64,000 bases of DNA from Rhodoblastus sp963713695. GTDB taxonomy: Bacteria; Pseudomonadota; Alphaproteobacteria; Rhizobiales; Beijerinckiaceae. Of the stretch, positions 38,440 through 47,141 are shown piece after piece. Position 1 is the stretch's first letter; each line of letters opens with the position of its first letter. The position numbers were made by a program, and so were the translations under genes. The DNA lies in NCBI GenBank assembly GCA_963713695.1, contig CAVQMU010000003.1, positions 186,001 to 250,000 of the forward strand. The letters are read 5' to 3'. Under the pieces are notes generated by a model. That model was given only the letters and a program-made list of their open reading frames with translations, made no database searches and was not told where the DNA came from.

Positions 38440-41400
38440 TCACACGAAGCTGAAATGCGTGCTGACCAGGCTGCCTGCGGACACGCCCTTCAGCGTCACG
38501 GTGTCGGCGGCGTCAAAGGTGATGACCGCGCCTAAGGCGCCTTGGGCAATATGACCAGGGCTCAGCGTCGACCAGCTGGCAAAGTCGCTTTTGCTGAACT
38601 GCATCGTGTCGCTGGTCGCGTTGAAGTCGGAAATCACGACATTGCCGAAGCTCGCGTCGAAAACGTAGGATTCGTTGGTCCCCGTCAGATCGGCCGTGGA
38701 GGACGAGCCGCCGAATTCGACATAGTCGCCGTTGCCGGAGCCCGTGACCGCGCCGGCGGCCCCCTTCAACGCGACCCATTCGTTGCTGGAGCCAAGCACG
38801 ACATAATCCGTCGCGCCCGTCGCCGTACCGGCGTCGCCGCTGCCGTTGAGCGTCGCCCATTCATTGGCGCCGCCGAGCGTCGCGGAGGCGGTGGACCCCG
38901 TCGCGGTCATCGCGTCGCCCTGCCCGGTCAGATTGGCCCAGTCGCCGGAACCGCCCTGCGTGACGGAAACGTCGACGCCCGTCGCCGTCGCGCCGTCGTT
39001 CGCGCCGTACATGGTGACCCATTCGTTTGAGCCGCCGAGCGTGAAAAAGTCGCCAGCGCCGGTCAAGGACGCCGAGGCGGCTTCCTTTGGCCCGTTCATC
39101 GCCGCAAAGTCGTTGCCGCCGTTCATAACGACATAGCCGCCGCTGCCCGTCGCCGTCTCGGCTTCGCCCGTTCCGTTCAGCGCCGCCCAGTCGTTCACGC
39201 CCACAAGCGCGATATCGTCCTTGGCGCCCGTCGCCGTGACAACCGCGCTGGCTCCCGTGATATTCAGGTAATCGCCGGCGCCGCCGACCGAGAGATTCAC
39301 GTTGTCGCCGACATTCAGCGACAGGCCGTCAACACTCGAACTGTTGACGCCAGTCGTCGTCAGCCAGTCGTCGACTGCCGCGCTGGTCCCCACAAGGCCG
39401 TTGGTATCGGTCACGGAGGCGACGATGGCGTTGATGCCCGCATTCGGCAGCAACACGCTGGCGCTGAACGAACCGTCGCTCTGCACCTTGATCGCAGCGC
39501 TCGTCGAAAGCGCCACGCCATTGTCGGTCAGGGTGACCGTCTGGCCGACGACGGCCGTGAGTTGGCTGCTGGCTACCGTTCCAGTAATGGCCTGGCTGGC
39601 CTGGCTGCTGGCCTCGCCGGCCGTGATCGTCACGGTTGGCGGGACAGCGGCGAGATCGCCGATGTCAGGTGCGGTCGTCACAGTGGTTCCGGCCGTGTCA
39701 ACAATCGCGGCGGCTGACATGGACAGGTTATATCCGGTATTATCGCCACCGCTATTGGTAACCTCAAAGTAATAAGTGCCGCTAGCAAGCTGGTATAGTA
39801 ATGAACCATCAGACGCCGCTCCGGCGCTCCCCGAAGCAATTACGTGACCGGCGATATCCAACAAGTCAAAGTCAGAATTTGCCGTGCAACCTGAAACTAA
39901 AAACTTCGTAGCTGACGCTTGAGACAAGCTGAACTCATAATAGTCCGCCGTATCGATCGTGCCAACCCACTCCGCAAAGACTTGGGGAGCCGCGCCCAAG
40001 GCACCAATATTTTTTGCAGTCGAAATGCTGTTGCCAGCAATATTGGAACTCGAATTACCGATCGCGGGAACGCCTGTCGATATCGATAAATTATAGGAGG
40101 CGCTGTTGTTTGTGTAATAATTCATATCAACGTAATACGTACCTGACGCCAGACTGTAGACAATGCTGCCTTCGGAACTTGCCGAGGAGTAACCATAGGC
40201 GACCTGCGCGCCACTCACAGTCAGAAGCTTCGCCATCAGCGTGGGTTCGGCAATGCCCGTGCTTCCGGTCCACAATATATTAACGGTTGCGGCGCTGCTC
40301 AGGGTGAGTTTGTAATAATTATCTTGATAGACGGCGCCCAACCAGCCGCTGAATGTCTGCGCCGTCGACGAAAGCGCGCCGACTGCTAGCGCCGTGGACA
40401 TGGTGCTTCCGGCCGGTTCGGGAATCGTCGTAGCCGAGACCGCCAAAATGTAGGGCGTGGCGACGCCATTGTCGGCGCTGGCTGAATTGGCGTCGATGTA
40501 ATACGTTCCCGCAGCAAGATAGTAGGTGAAATTTGCCGGACTTTCTGGAGAGCCATCATATCCATAAAGTTTCGCGCCTGACGCGTCGTCCAGATAGAGC
40601 GTTGCGCTTGTCGTCAATCCGCTCATGCTCAAGTTGAGGCGGGTCACACCTGAAACTGTGAGAGCATAAAACGCGTCACTGACACCCGAGAACAAATTAC
40701 CCGTATAATTTTGCGCAACAGATGTCGGCGTTCCAATATTTTGTGCCGTTTTAAGCGTGGCGCCAGCGACGTTGGCTATGGATTCGGCGGATAAACTCAA
40801 ATTATAGCCAGTATTAGATGATCCATTTACATCTACATAATATGTTCCAGCTACAAGACTTTGATTTATAGACGCGTTATCGTATGAGTAGCCGTAGCTA
40901 TGGTCAAGCTGATCGTCGCCGGCATCAAAAAGGTAAAGCGTCGCCCCATTAACGAGGCCCGATACAAGGGCTGAAACTGTGGCTGCGGAGCTGAGTGTGA
41001 ATTTGTAATAATCATCCGTATCGGCGGCGCCGACCCAATCCGCGAAGGTTTGGACTGTCGCGCCAAGCGCGCCGAGGTTCCGGGCCGCAGTCAGTGAATT
41101 GCCGGCCCCATCGCTGCCAGCAGTTCCGACGCTCGGCGCGCCAACCCACGCGGACAGGGAAAAATTGGAGCCGACATAATTTGACGAAAAAGTTGCGGTG
41201 GAATCGTCAACTTCGACATAATACGTTCCGGCACTGAGATTTTTGACGATTGAGCCATTGTATCCAGCGCTTGCCGACGAATTAGCGAGATTATTTCCAA
41301 ATGAATCGAGCAGTGAGAGAACATCACCGTCTGCCGTGCCAGAGAGCGCGAGATTGAGCTGGCCGCTGGTAGCCAGCGTAAAACTATAGAAATCTTCTTC

Positions 41401-41787
41401 GTTCGCAGATCCGGCCCAGTCAACGGTCACCACGGGCGTTGCGCCAATAACCCCAAGACTTTTAGCCGATGCCGTACTGGCTCCGCCGATGATCGGCAGC
41501 GGAGTTCCTGCAACTGTCAGGCTATATGAAAGGTTATTTGCGGAGCTAGAAAAGCCAGGCTCATCGCTGACCTCGATAAAATATGTTCCAGCAGCTAAGT
41601 TTGTGATCTCATCCGAGGAGATGCCGGCAATGGTTTTTCCAGCTGCATTCAATAATGTAATATTAGCCGGAACGCCGCTGGTCGTTAGTTGAAAATCTAC
41701 GGACGCAGCTTGAGACAATTCGAACTGATAATAATCAGTTCCGTTCGCGGTTCCCAGCATGCCCGTATAAGAATGAGTCACTGTCAT
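38440..41787 (-). CDS. Large PPC-repeat exoprotein with type I secretion-like C-terminus
   Basis: About 1,115 residues with no signal peptide. Residues 1-640 contain about six PPC (pre-peptidase C-terminal) beta-sandwich repeats, each with a 'DYYxFxLS' strand and an 'AGTYYVxV' strand, e.g. 'DTDDYYKFTLSSAATV' and 'LVAGTYYVDVNGSS'. An Ig-like stretch follows ('VTLTDNGVALSTS'), then about 220 residues of GxND/NEW repeats ('GANEWATLNGSGDAGTATG'). It ends like RTX exoproteins ('NVVISDFNATSDTMQFSK'...'TVTLKGVSAGSLVSTHFSF'). It is probably exported by a type I system that is not in this window. The PPC half is notably AT-richer than the rest. Confidence 0.85.
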   Translation of the reverse strand: MTVTHSYTGMLGTANGTDYYQFELSQAASVDFQLTTSGVPANITLLNAAGKTIAGISSDEITNLAAGTYFIEVSDEPGFSSSANNLSYSLTVAGTPLPIIGGASTASAKSLGVIGATPVVTVDWAGSANEEDFYSFTLATSGQLNLALSGTADGDVLSLLDSFGNNLANSSASAGYNGSIVKNLSAGTYYVEVDDSTATFSSNYVGSNFSLSAWVGAPSVGTAGSDGAGNSLTAARNLGALGATVQTFADWVGAADTDDYYKFTLSSAATVSALVSGLVNGATLYLFDAGDDQLDHSYGYSYDNASINQSLVAGTYYVDVNGSSNTGYNLSLSAESIANVAGATLKTAQNIGTPTSVAQNYTGNLFSGVSDAFYALTVSGVTRLNLSMSGLTTSATLYLDDASGAKLYGYDGSPESPANFTYYLAAGTYYIDANSASADNGVATPYILAVSATTIPEPAGSTMSTALAVGALSSTAQTFSGWLGAVYQDNYYKLTLSSAATVNILWTGSTGIAEPTLMAKLLTVSGAQVAYGYSSASSEGSIVYSLASGTYYVDMNYYTNNSASYNLSISTGVPAIGNSSSNIAGNSISTAKNIGALGAAPQVFAEWVGTIDTADYYEFSLSQASATKFLVSGCTANSDFDLLDIAGHVIASGSAGAASDGSLLYQLASGTYYFEVTNSGGDNTGYNLSMSAAAIVDTAGTTVTTAPDIGDLAAVPPTVTITAGEASSQASQAITGTVASSQLTAVVGQTVTLTDNGVALSTSAAIKVQSDGSFSASVLLPNAGINAIVASVTDTNGLVGTSAAVDDWLTTTGVNSSSVDGLSLNVGDNVNLSVGGAGDYLNITGASAVVTATGAKDDIALVGVNDWAALNGTGEAETATGSGGYVVMNGGNDFAAMNGPKEAASASLTGAGDFFTLGGSNEWVTMYGANDGATATGVDVSVTQGGSGDWANLTGQGDAMTATGSTASATLGGANEWATLNGSGDAGTATGATDYVVLGSSNEWVALKGAAGAVTGSGNGDYVEFGGSSSTADLTGTNESYVFDASFGNVVISDFNATSDTMQFSKSDFASWSTLSPGHIAQGALGAVITFDAADTVTLKGVSAGSLVSTHFSFV

Positions 41788-42033
41788 TGTCGAAAAACCT
41801 TTATGTAAATGATTCCGTAACTTAGATATACGGGAGCGGCGACGGCGGATCTTTACCATAATCGCAGAATCAAACGCAATATGTGGCGTGTAGTAATAAA
41901 AGCGAACCTTTGGGAAGAATCTGGCCAACTGCATAAATTTTGATCAGCAGCCAGATAAAAGGTCTTGCTCAGAATCAAGCGCGCCGACGACATGACGCCG
42001 GGAGCCCCGGCCGGATGGATCGGGGCTCCGCGC

Positions 42034-42543
42034 TTATCGCGAGCTGCTTCTGGGGCCTCTCGCCGCATCGCCCCACCATTCGCATTCCGCCGTCGTCTGC
42101 GACGTGAACACGCATTTCTGGCGGACATTCCTTATCGGAGATTTCGCCAGGGGCGTTGTCGTGCCTTCCGTGGTCATGACGGGCTTTCCGTCCATCATCA
42201 CCGTCTTGATATTGCTTACGTAGCTGAAGGGCATCGACGCGCCGTCCTTGACATGCGCGCCCGAGCCATGCGCGATCCCCGCGCCCTTGTCGAGGTCGAC
42301 GACCTCGCTCAGGACGACTTCGGCGCCGTCCATCCAGGCGATCCGGCCCGTGCTGACGTTCTTCGCCTTGCTCACTTCGGCGATGATGACGTGCCCGGCG
42401 GCGTCGATCGGCCGCATTTCCTGTTGGACGACCGTGACAGACATCTTGCCGCCATAGGCGGACTGTTCCGCCGCAAGGGCCGCGGAGCCAGCGATCAGCA
42501 ACGGAACGCTCCCATAGAGAATGAGTCCTTTGATTACGGTCAT
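42034..42543 (-). CDS. Secreted hypothetical protein
   Basis: About 169 residues. ATG 42543 has 'GGGAGACC' upstream and opens a signal peptide ('GLILYGSVPLLIAGSAALAA'). The mature part has 'DAAGHVIIAEVSKAKNVSTG', 'GAEVVLSEVVDLDKGAGIAH', and a C-terminal pair of cysteines ('QKCVFTSQTTAECEWWGD') that could form a disulfide. The family was not recognised. It precedes another small secreted gene on the same strand and is divergent from the regulator at 43065. Confidence 0.7.
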   Translation of the reverse strand: MTVIKGLILYGSVPLLIAGSAALAAEQSAYGGKMSVTVVQQEMRPIDAAGHVIIAEVSKAKNVSTGRIAWMDGAEVVLSEVVDLDKGAGIAHGSGAHVKDGASMPFSYVSNIKTVMMDGKPVMTTEGTTTPLAKSPIRNVRQKCVFTSQTTAECEWWGDAARGPRSSSR

Positions 42544-42677
42544 CGTGGGTCTCCCTCGCGAGACGCCGATCCGGTTTCCGGCCGAGCCGGCGTTCAATGT
42601 TTCGTGTGGCCAGGCTGGAGCCTGTCCAGCCTGGGTCAGGGCTATGGACCATCGGAAAAGCGTTCAATCTTTTGCGA

Positions 42678-42899
42678 CTAGTAGCAGATGTTGGCGTGGC
42701 TCATCTGGCCCTGGACTGCGGTGACGCCGGCATAGCAGCCCTTTTGCACGTCGAACCCAAAGACCTTTTCGCCATTCGGCAAGGGCGATTCAGCGGTCCA
42801 TGCGTGGACGTTATAGAGCGGGTCCGCCTTGGCGGGCGCGGTCGCGACAGCGCCGAACGCCGCCAAAGAGACGATCAAGGTCGAGACGATTGTCTTCAT
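42678..42899 (-). CDS. Small secreted protein
   Basis: Seventy-three residues with a clear signal peptide ('TIVSTLIVSLAAFGAVATAP', cleavage near 'AKA-DP'). The mature peptide is about 48 residues with two cysteines ('VQKGCYAGV' and 'SHANICY'). 'GAGACAAGCC' lies before ATG 42899. Not recognised. Together with the gene at 42034 it forms a small secreted-protein pair, divergent from a winged-helix regulator, a typical layout for local regulation. Confidence 0.65.
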   Translation of the reverse strand: MKTIVSTLIVSLAAFGAVATAPAKADPLYNVHAWTAESPLPNGEKVFGFDVQKGCYAGVTAVQGQMSHANICY

Positions 42900-43064
42900 G
42901 GCTTGTCTCCTGTGACTGATGGGCTGCGATCGCCCGCAGCCAGGAAAGACTACGCGGGACTGCCGGGCGAAGTCCTGAACGAGTTCTGAAACGTTTTGAA
43001 ATTTCGGGATTTTGGTCGCATAATTTCGATTGCTCAGGCGCGGCTGTTCCTCCTGGAGATCGAA

Positions 43065-44750
43065 ATGAACAATTTCGACGCCAGTTCGCCTTCAATCTTG
43101 CGGCTAGGCGGCTTCCATTTCGATCTCCACCGCGGGGACCTCTTCAGCCGGAACGGCGTGCGCGTCGATTTGCGGCCGCGCTCATTCGCCGTCCTGAAGC
43201 ATCTCGGTCAGCGACATGGCGAGGTCGTCGCCAAATCCGAGCTCATGAACGCCGTCTGGGACGACGTGATCGTGACGGACGATTCCCTGACCCAATGCAT
43301 CGCCGATATCCGTCGCGCCATCGGCGACGCCGATCACCGCATTGTCCGGAACGTTCCGCGTCGCGGCTATCTCCTCGTGGCTGACGAACTCGAGCGGACG
43401 CCGCCCATAGAGACGCCAGTGCTTGGGTCGCCACATGGAATCGAGCCGACGGGCTGGCCTTCCGTGGCCGTCCTGCCGTTCTCTTCCTCCGCCGCGGTCG
43501 AGCCCGAGTGGCTGACAGGCGAAGGCCTTGCGGGAGAAGTCATCGCTCATCTTTCACGAAACGGGCACATGCGGGTCATTGCCCGGGAATCATCGTTTGC
43601 CTTGGCCGCGGCTGGCCTCGACACGCACAGCATTGGCGAGAGATTGCGCGCGCGCTACCTCGTGTCCGGCGCCATGCACCGGGGCGGCGACAGAATATTT
43701 ATCGACGTGCAACTCATCGACGCGCGCGATGAACTGATCGTCTGGTCCCAGGCTCTCGCTATCAAGGCCGAAGAAATTCCCGCGCAAATCAACAGCATCG
43801 TGGAAAAGGTCGCGACTGCGATGCACGGCGGCATGGAAGACGCGCAGGAGCGCTGGGCTTTGGCCCGGCCGCCGCGTGATCTCGACACTTTCGAACTGAC
43901 CCTGCGGGGCAAGGCGCTATTGCGAAAATTCGACCGCAAATCCAACGCAGAGGCCCGGTCGCTGCTCGAGGAGTCGATAAGACGGGATCCTGATTATTCT
44001 CCGGCCTGGGTGTGCCTCGCGTGGACGAATTCGATTGACGCATTGTTGCAGTTCAGCGGCGCATGGTCTCTGGCGCGATCCGACGAAATCGTGGCGCAGT
44101 TCGAGCGCAGCCTCCGGCTCGATCCGCGAATGGCGGCGGCCTACCGGGGGCTGAGTTCGCTTGCAGGCGTAAAAGGCGACGCGGTGCGCGCGCTTGCACT
44201 CATTCGGCGCGCCGTGAATCTTGCTCCGAGTGATGCCGACAACCGACTTTTTCTTGGGTTGGCTCTCCTGAAATGCGGGGAAGAGAAGGCGGCCCTGATC
44301 GAGATTGAGAACGCCGTCGACCTCAATCCGGTCATCCCTCCATTTTATTTGGCAAATCTCGCCACTGCGCTTTGGGCGAACGAACGCTATTCCGAAAGCC
44401 TGCAAGCCGCGGAGGAATGCCTGCTGAAGGCGCCCGAATATGCGTCGTGCGAAATATTTCGCATCATCTCTCTCGTCGGCCTCGGCCGCGAGGACGAGGC
44501 GAAAACGGCTTACCGGCAAGCCTTGCGACGAATTCCGAAACTGCCCGTCGTCATCGATAACTTTAACCAGCCTGCCGCCCATCTCCGCGCGAAATATCTT
44601 GAAATGGCGCGCAAAGCCGGATGGGACGGCGACGCGCGCGATGGCGCGGCAATTGGCGATGCGCGCGATGGCGCGCGTGATGTTCACCCTGCGAGAAACA
44701 GGCGCGGCGCCCCATTCGGATCGGTGGCGCGGCGAACGGCTGCGGATTGA
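43065..44750 (+). CDS. Winged-helix, TolB-like and TPR regulator
   Basis: About 561 residues. Residues 10-110 are an OmpR-type winged helix ('FDLHRGDLFSRNGVRVDLRP', 'ADIRRAIGDADHRIVRNVPR' and 'RGYLLVA'). Next is a TolB-like segment ('PSVAVLPFSSSAAVEPEWLT'), then four or more TPRs. This is the CadC-like or adenylate-cyclase-associated regulator class common in Bradyrhizobiaceae, without a membrane span. ATG 43065 has 'GGAG' upstream. Near the end a 21-base direct repeat (about 44627-44675) encodes 'GDARDGAAIGDARDGARD'. Confidence 0.85.
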   Translation: MNNFDASSPSILRLGGFHFDLHRGDLFSRNGVRVDLRPRSFAVLKHLGQRHGEVVAKSELMNAVWDDVIVTDDSLTQCIADIRRAIGDADHRIVRNVPRRGYLLVADELERTPPIETPVLGSPHGIEPTGWPSVAVLPFSSSAAVEPEWLTGEGLAGEVIAHLSRNGHMRVIARESSFALAAAGLDTHSIGERLRARYLVSGAMHRGGDRIFIDVQLIDARDELIVWSQALAIKAEEIPAQINSIVEKVATAMHGGMEDAQERWALARPPRDLDTFELTLRGKALLRKFDRKSNAEARSLLEESIRRDPDYSPAWVCLAWTNSIDALLQFSGAWSLARSDEIVAQFERSLRLDPRMAAAYRGLSSLAGVKGDAVRALALIRRAVNLAPSDADNRLFLGLALLKCGEEKAALIEIENAVDLNPVIPPFYLANLATALWANERYSESLQAAEECLLKAPEYASCEIFRIISLVGLGREDEAKTAYRQALRRIPKLPVVIDNFNQPAAHLRAKYLEMARKAGWDGDARDGAAIGDARDGARDVHPARNRRGAPFGSVARRTAAD

Positions 44751-44798
44751 TGAGAACAGGTGGCGGCGTCATTTCGAGCCGCTGACAGGACGCTTCCG

Positions 44799-46097
44799 AT
44801 GACAAGACGCGACGTTGGCGGCAATCCGGGATTTGACGCGGCGATCGTTGGAGCCAGCATATCCGGGTGCGCGGCGGCGATTTTCCTCGCCCGAAAGGGG
44901 GCGCGCGTCGCGCTGATTGAACGGAATGCGGATCCGAACGCCTATAAAAAACTCTGCACCCATTACATACAGCCCAGCGCCACTCCGACACTTCAGCGGC
45001 TTGGACTGGCTGCGCCCATCGAAGCCGCCGGCGGCGTCTGCAGCGAGTTGAATGTCTGGACGCGATGGGGCTGGATCAAGCCGCCGCCGACGCCGCGCAA
45101 GGCGAGACCGTCGCATGGATACAGTATCCGTCGTGAAAAGCTTGACCCTATGCTGCGCGAACTCGCCGCCGCGACTGCCGGCGTTGAACTCATGCCGGGG
45201 CTTTCGGTCCGGGAACTGCTTTTTCACGCTGGCCGGATCAGCGGCGTGGCGGTCGAAGGCGCCGGCCATCATAGACGGGAGATCGCCGCGACGCTTGTTG
45301 TCGGCGCCGACGGACGCAACACGCGCGTCGCCGAACTGGCTGGGCTCCGTCTTCGGACCAAGCCGAACGGACGTTTCGGCTATTTCGCCTATTATCGCGA
45401 CCTGCCGTTAAAGAGCGGATCACACGCGCAACTCTGGTTCCTCGAGCCGGACATCGCCTATGCAATGCCGGGCGATGACGGATTGACGCTCGTGGCGGCC
45501 ATGCCGGCGCGGGCGAAATTGCCGGAGTGGAAAGCGGACGTCGAGCAGAATATGCTCGACCTGTTCGAGCGCCTGCCGGATGGGCCAACACTGAAGGCGG
45601 CGCGCCGCGTCTCACCATTCCTTGGCATGGTCGAAGCGCCGGAAAAGCTCCACAAGGTTGCGCGACCCGGCTTGGCCCTGATTGGCGACGCAGCACTTGC
45701 CGCCGACCCGCTGTGGGGGGTCGGTTGCGGCTGGGCCTTGCAGTCAGCAGAATGGCTGGCCGAGGCCGTCGGCGGGGCTTTCGCCGAACCAGTCCAGCTG
45801 GACCAGACGCTTGAAAACTATCGCCGTCGCCACCGCCGCGAACTGGCTCTGCACGAATTCCTGATCGGCGACTACGCCTCCGGCCGCGCGTTCAATCCGC
45901 TGGAAAAACTGATGTATTCCGCGGCGGCGCGCGACGCGGTCTGCGCCGACGGTCTTGTCGCTTTTGGCGCGCGTTGCATCGGGGTAGCGGAGTTTCTCTC
46001 GCCGGCGGCGATGGCGCGCTCGGCGTGGGTGAACATGCGCCATCTCGCGAAAGAGAAATTGGCGCGCCGCCCAGCGCAGCCGGCGAAAGCCGCTTGA
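44799..46097 (+). CDS. FAD-dependent monooxygenase, geranylgeranyl-reductase-like
   Basis: About 432 residues. 'FDAAIVGASISGCAAAIFLA' is the FAD Rossmann motif and 'ALIGDAALAADPLWGVGCGW' the GD motif that closes the flavin site. It belongs to the large group of flavoprotein hydroxylases, reductases and halogenases. Halogenase-specific WxWxIP is not seen; 'HYIQPSATPTLQRLG' suggests a lipid or aromatic substrate. It starts 48 nt after the regulator and 26 nt before the hydrolase, so it is likely in one operon. Confidence 0.85.
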   Translation: MTRRDVGGNPGFDAAIVGASISGCAAAIFLARKGARVALIERNADPNAYKKLCTHYIQPSATPTLQRLGLAAPIEAAGGVCSELNVWTRWGWIKPPPTPRKARPSHGYSIRREKLDPMLRELAAATAGVELMPGLSVRELLFHAGRISGVAVEGAGHHRREIAATLVVGADGRNTRVAELAGLRLRTKPNGRFGYFAYYRDLPLKSGSHAQLWFLEPDIAYAMPGDDGLTLVAAMPARAKLPEWKADVEQNMLDLFERLPDGPTLKAARRVSPFLGMVEAPEKLHKVARPGLALIGDAALAADPLWGVGCGWALQSAEWLAEAVGGAFAEPVQLDQTLENYRRRHRRELALHEFLIGDYASGRAFNPLEKLMYSAAARDAVCADGLVAFGARCIGVAEFLSPAAMARSAWVNMRHLAKEKLARRPAQPAKAA

Positions 46098-46123
46098 ATT
46101 CGGCGATGCGAGGAGGAAACGAG

Positions 46124-46969
46124 ATGTTGCGACTGAATGATGTGGCGGTGGCGGGCGTGCATTCCCCGGTGCTGCTGGGCGGCGCGCCGGAAGGCGACGA
46201 GGCCGTCGTCTTCCTGCACGGCAATCCCGGCTTCTGCGAAGACTGGGAGGACCTTTCCGAACGCGTCGGCGCCTTCGCGCGCACCATCGCGCCGGATATG
46301 CCGGGCTTCGGCAACGCCGACAAACCCGCTGGGTTTGACTACACCGTCGACGGTTATGTCCGACATCTCGATGGCCTGCTGCAAAAACTCGGCGTGAAGC
46401 GCCTGCATTTCGTGCTGCACGATTTTGGCGGCCTATGGGGGCTCACCTGGGCGGCGGCGCATCCGGACTCCATCGCCAGCCTGACGCTGATCGACGTCGG
46501 CATCGCCCCCGACTACAAGTGGCATTATCTCGCCCGCATCTGGCGGACGCCTGTTTTCGGCGAGATCTTCATGGCGACGACCACCCGCGCCGGGCTGAAG
46601 ATGGCGCTGAAACACGGCAATCCCCGCGGATTGCCGGACGGTTTCGTCGACCGGATGTACGACCATTACGACATGGCGACGCGCCGCGCGGTGCTGCGGC
46701 TTTATCGCGCCACGAACGACGTCGGCGAACGTTCGGAACGTTGCGGCGAAATCCTGAGGCCGCGCCACATCCCCACGCTGGTGCTATGGGGCCGCGCCGA
46801 TCCCTATTTTCCGGTCGGCTATGCCGAGCGCCAGCGCGCGTATTTTCCCGAAGCGGAGGTCGTTGTGTTCCACGACAGCGGCCACTGGCCCTTCGCCGAC
46901 AACCCCGAAGGCGTGGCGGCGGCGATCACGCCTTTCCTGAAAGCGCAGGTTTTGCGCGCCGCGCATTGA
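46124..46969 (+). CDS. Alpha/beta hydrolase
   Basis: About 281 residues with 'VVFLHGNPGFCEDWEDLSER' (oxyanion HGNP), the nucleophile in 'FVLHDFGGLWGL' (Asp in HDFGG, as in epoxide hydrolases and haloalkane dehalogenases), an acid in 'GRADPYFPVGYAE' and the catalytic His in 'FHDSGHWPFADNP'. An Asp nucleophile favours an epoxide hydrolase or dehalogenase over an esterase. 'GAGGAGGAAACGAG' precedes ATG 46124. It follows a flavin monooxygenase gene, which fits an oxidise-then-hydrolyse pair; the substrate is unknown. Confidence 0.85.
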   Translation: MLRLNDVAVAGVHSPVLLGGAPEGDEAVVFLHGNPGFCEDWEDLSERVGAFARTIAPDMPGFGNADKPAGFDYTVDGYVRHLDGLLQKLGVKRLHFVLHDFGGLWGLTWAAAHPDSIASLTLIDVGIAPDYKWHYLARIWRTPVFGEIFMATTTRAGLKMALKHGNPRGLPDGFVDRMYDHYDMATRRAVLRLYRATNDVGERSERCGEILRPRHIPTLVLWGRADPYFPVGYAERQRAYFPEAEVVVFHDSGHWPFADNPEGVAAAITPFLKAQVLRAAH

Positions 46970-47013
46970 GCGGTGAGAACTGCGGGAAGCTTCAGCAGTT
47001 GGAACTGCCTGGC

Positions 47014-47104
47014 CTAGAGCATTTTCGAGCGAAGTGGATTCCGGTTCGCGTTAAGACCCGAAGGGCCGCGTTAGCGAATATGCGTGAAAACAAGAAACTA
47101 GAGC
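47014..47104. repeat. Rhizobiales-type repeated extragenic element
   Basis: The stretch from CTAGAGC (47014) through 'ATTTTCGAGCGAAGTGGATT' and 'GTGAAAACAAGAAACTAGAG' to 47104 matches from memory a dispersed intergenic repeat found many times in Rhizobiales chromosomes. It lies between the convergent hydrolase gene and queA. Only one copy is inside the window. Confidence 0.6.
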
Positions 47105-47141
47105 CTGTTCGGTGAACCGGAGTCCACCGAACAGGCTCTAG
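47098..47141. terminator. Perfect 17-base hairpin between convergent genes
   Basis: CTAGAGCCTGTTCGGTG (47098-47114) and its exact complement (47125-47141) flank a ten-base loop. It overlaps the queA stop codon and the end of the dispersed repeat. No long U-tract follows either arm, so it may act as a bidirectional, protein-assisted terminator or mRNA 3'-end protector. Confidence 0.55.

Noticed and set aside
44799..46097. Flavin-dependent halogenase
   Set aside because: No WxWxIP motif was found; the protein fits the broader monooxygenase/geranylgeranyl-reductase-like group.
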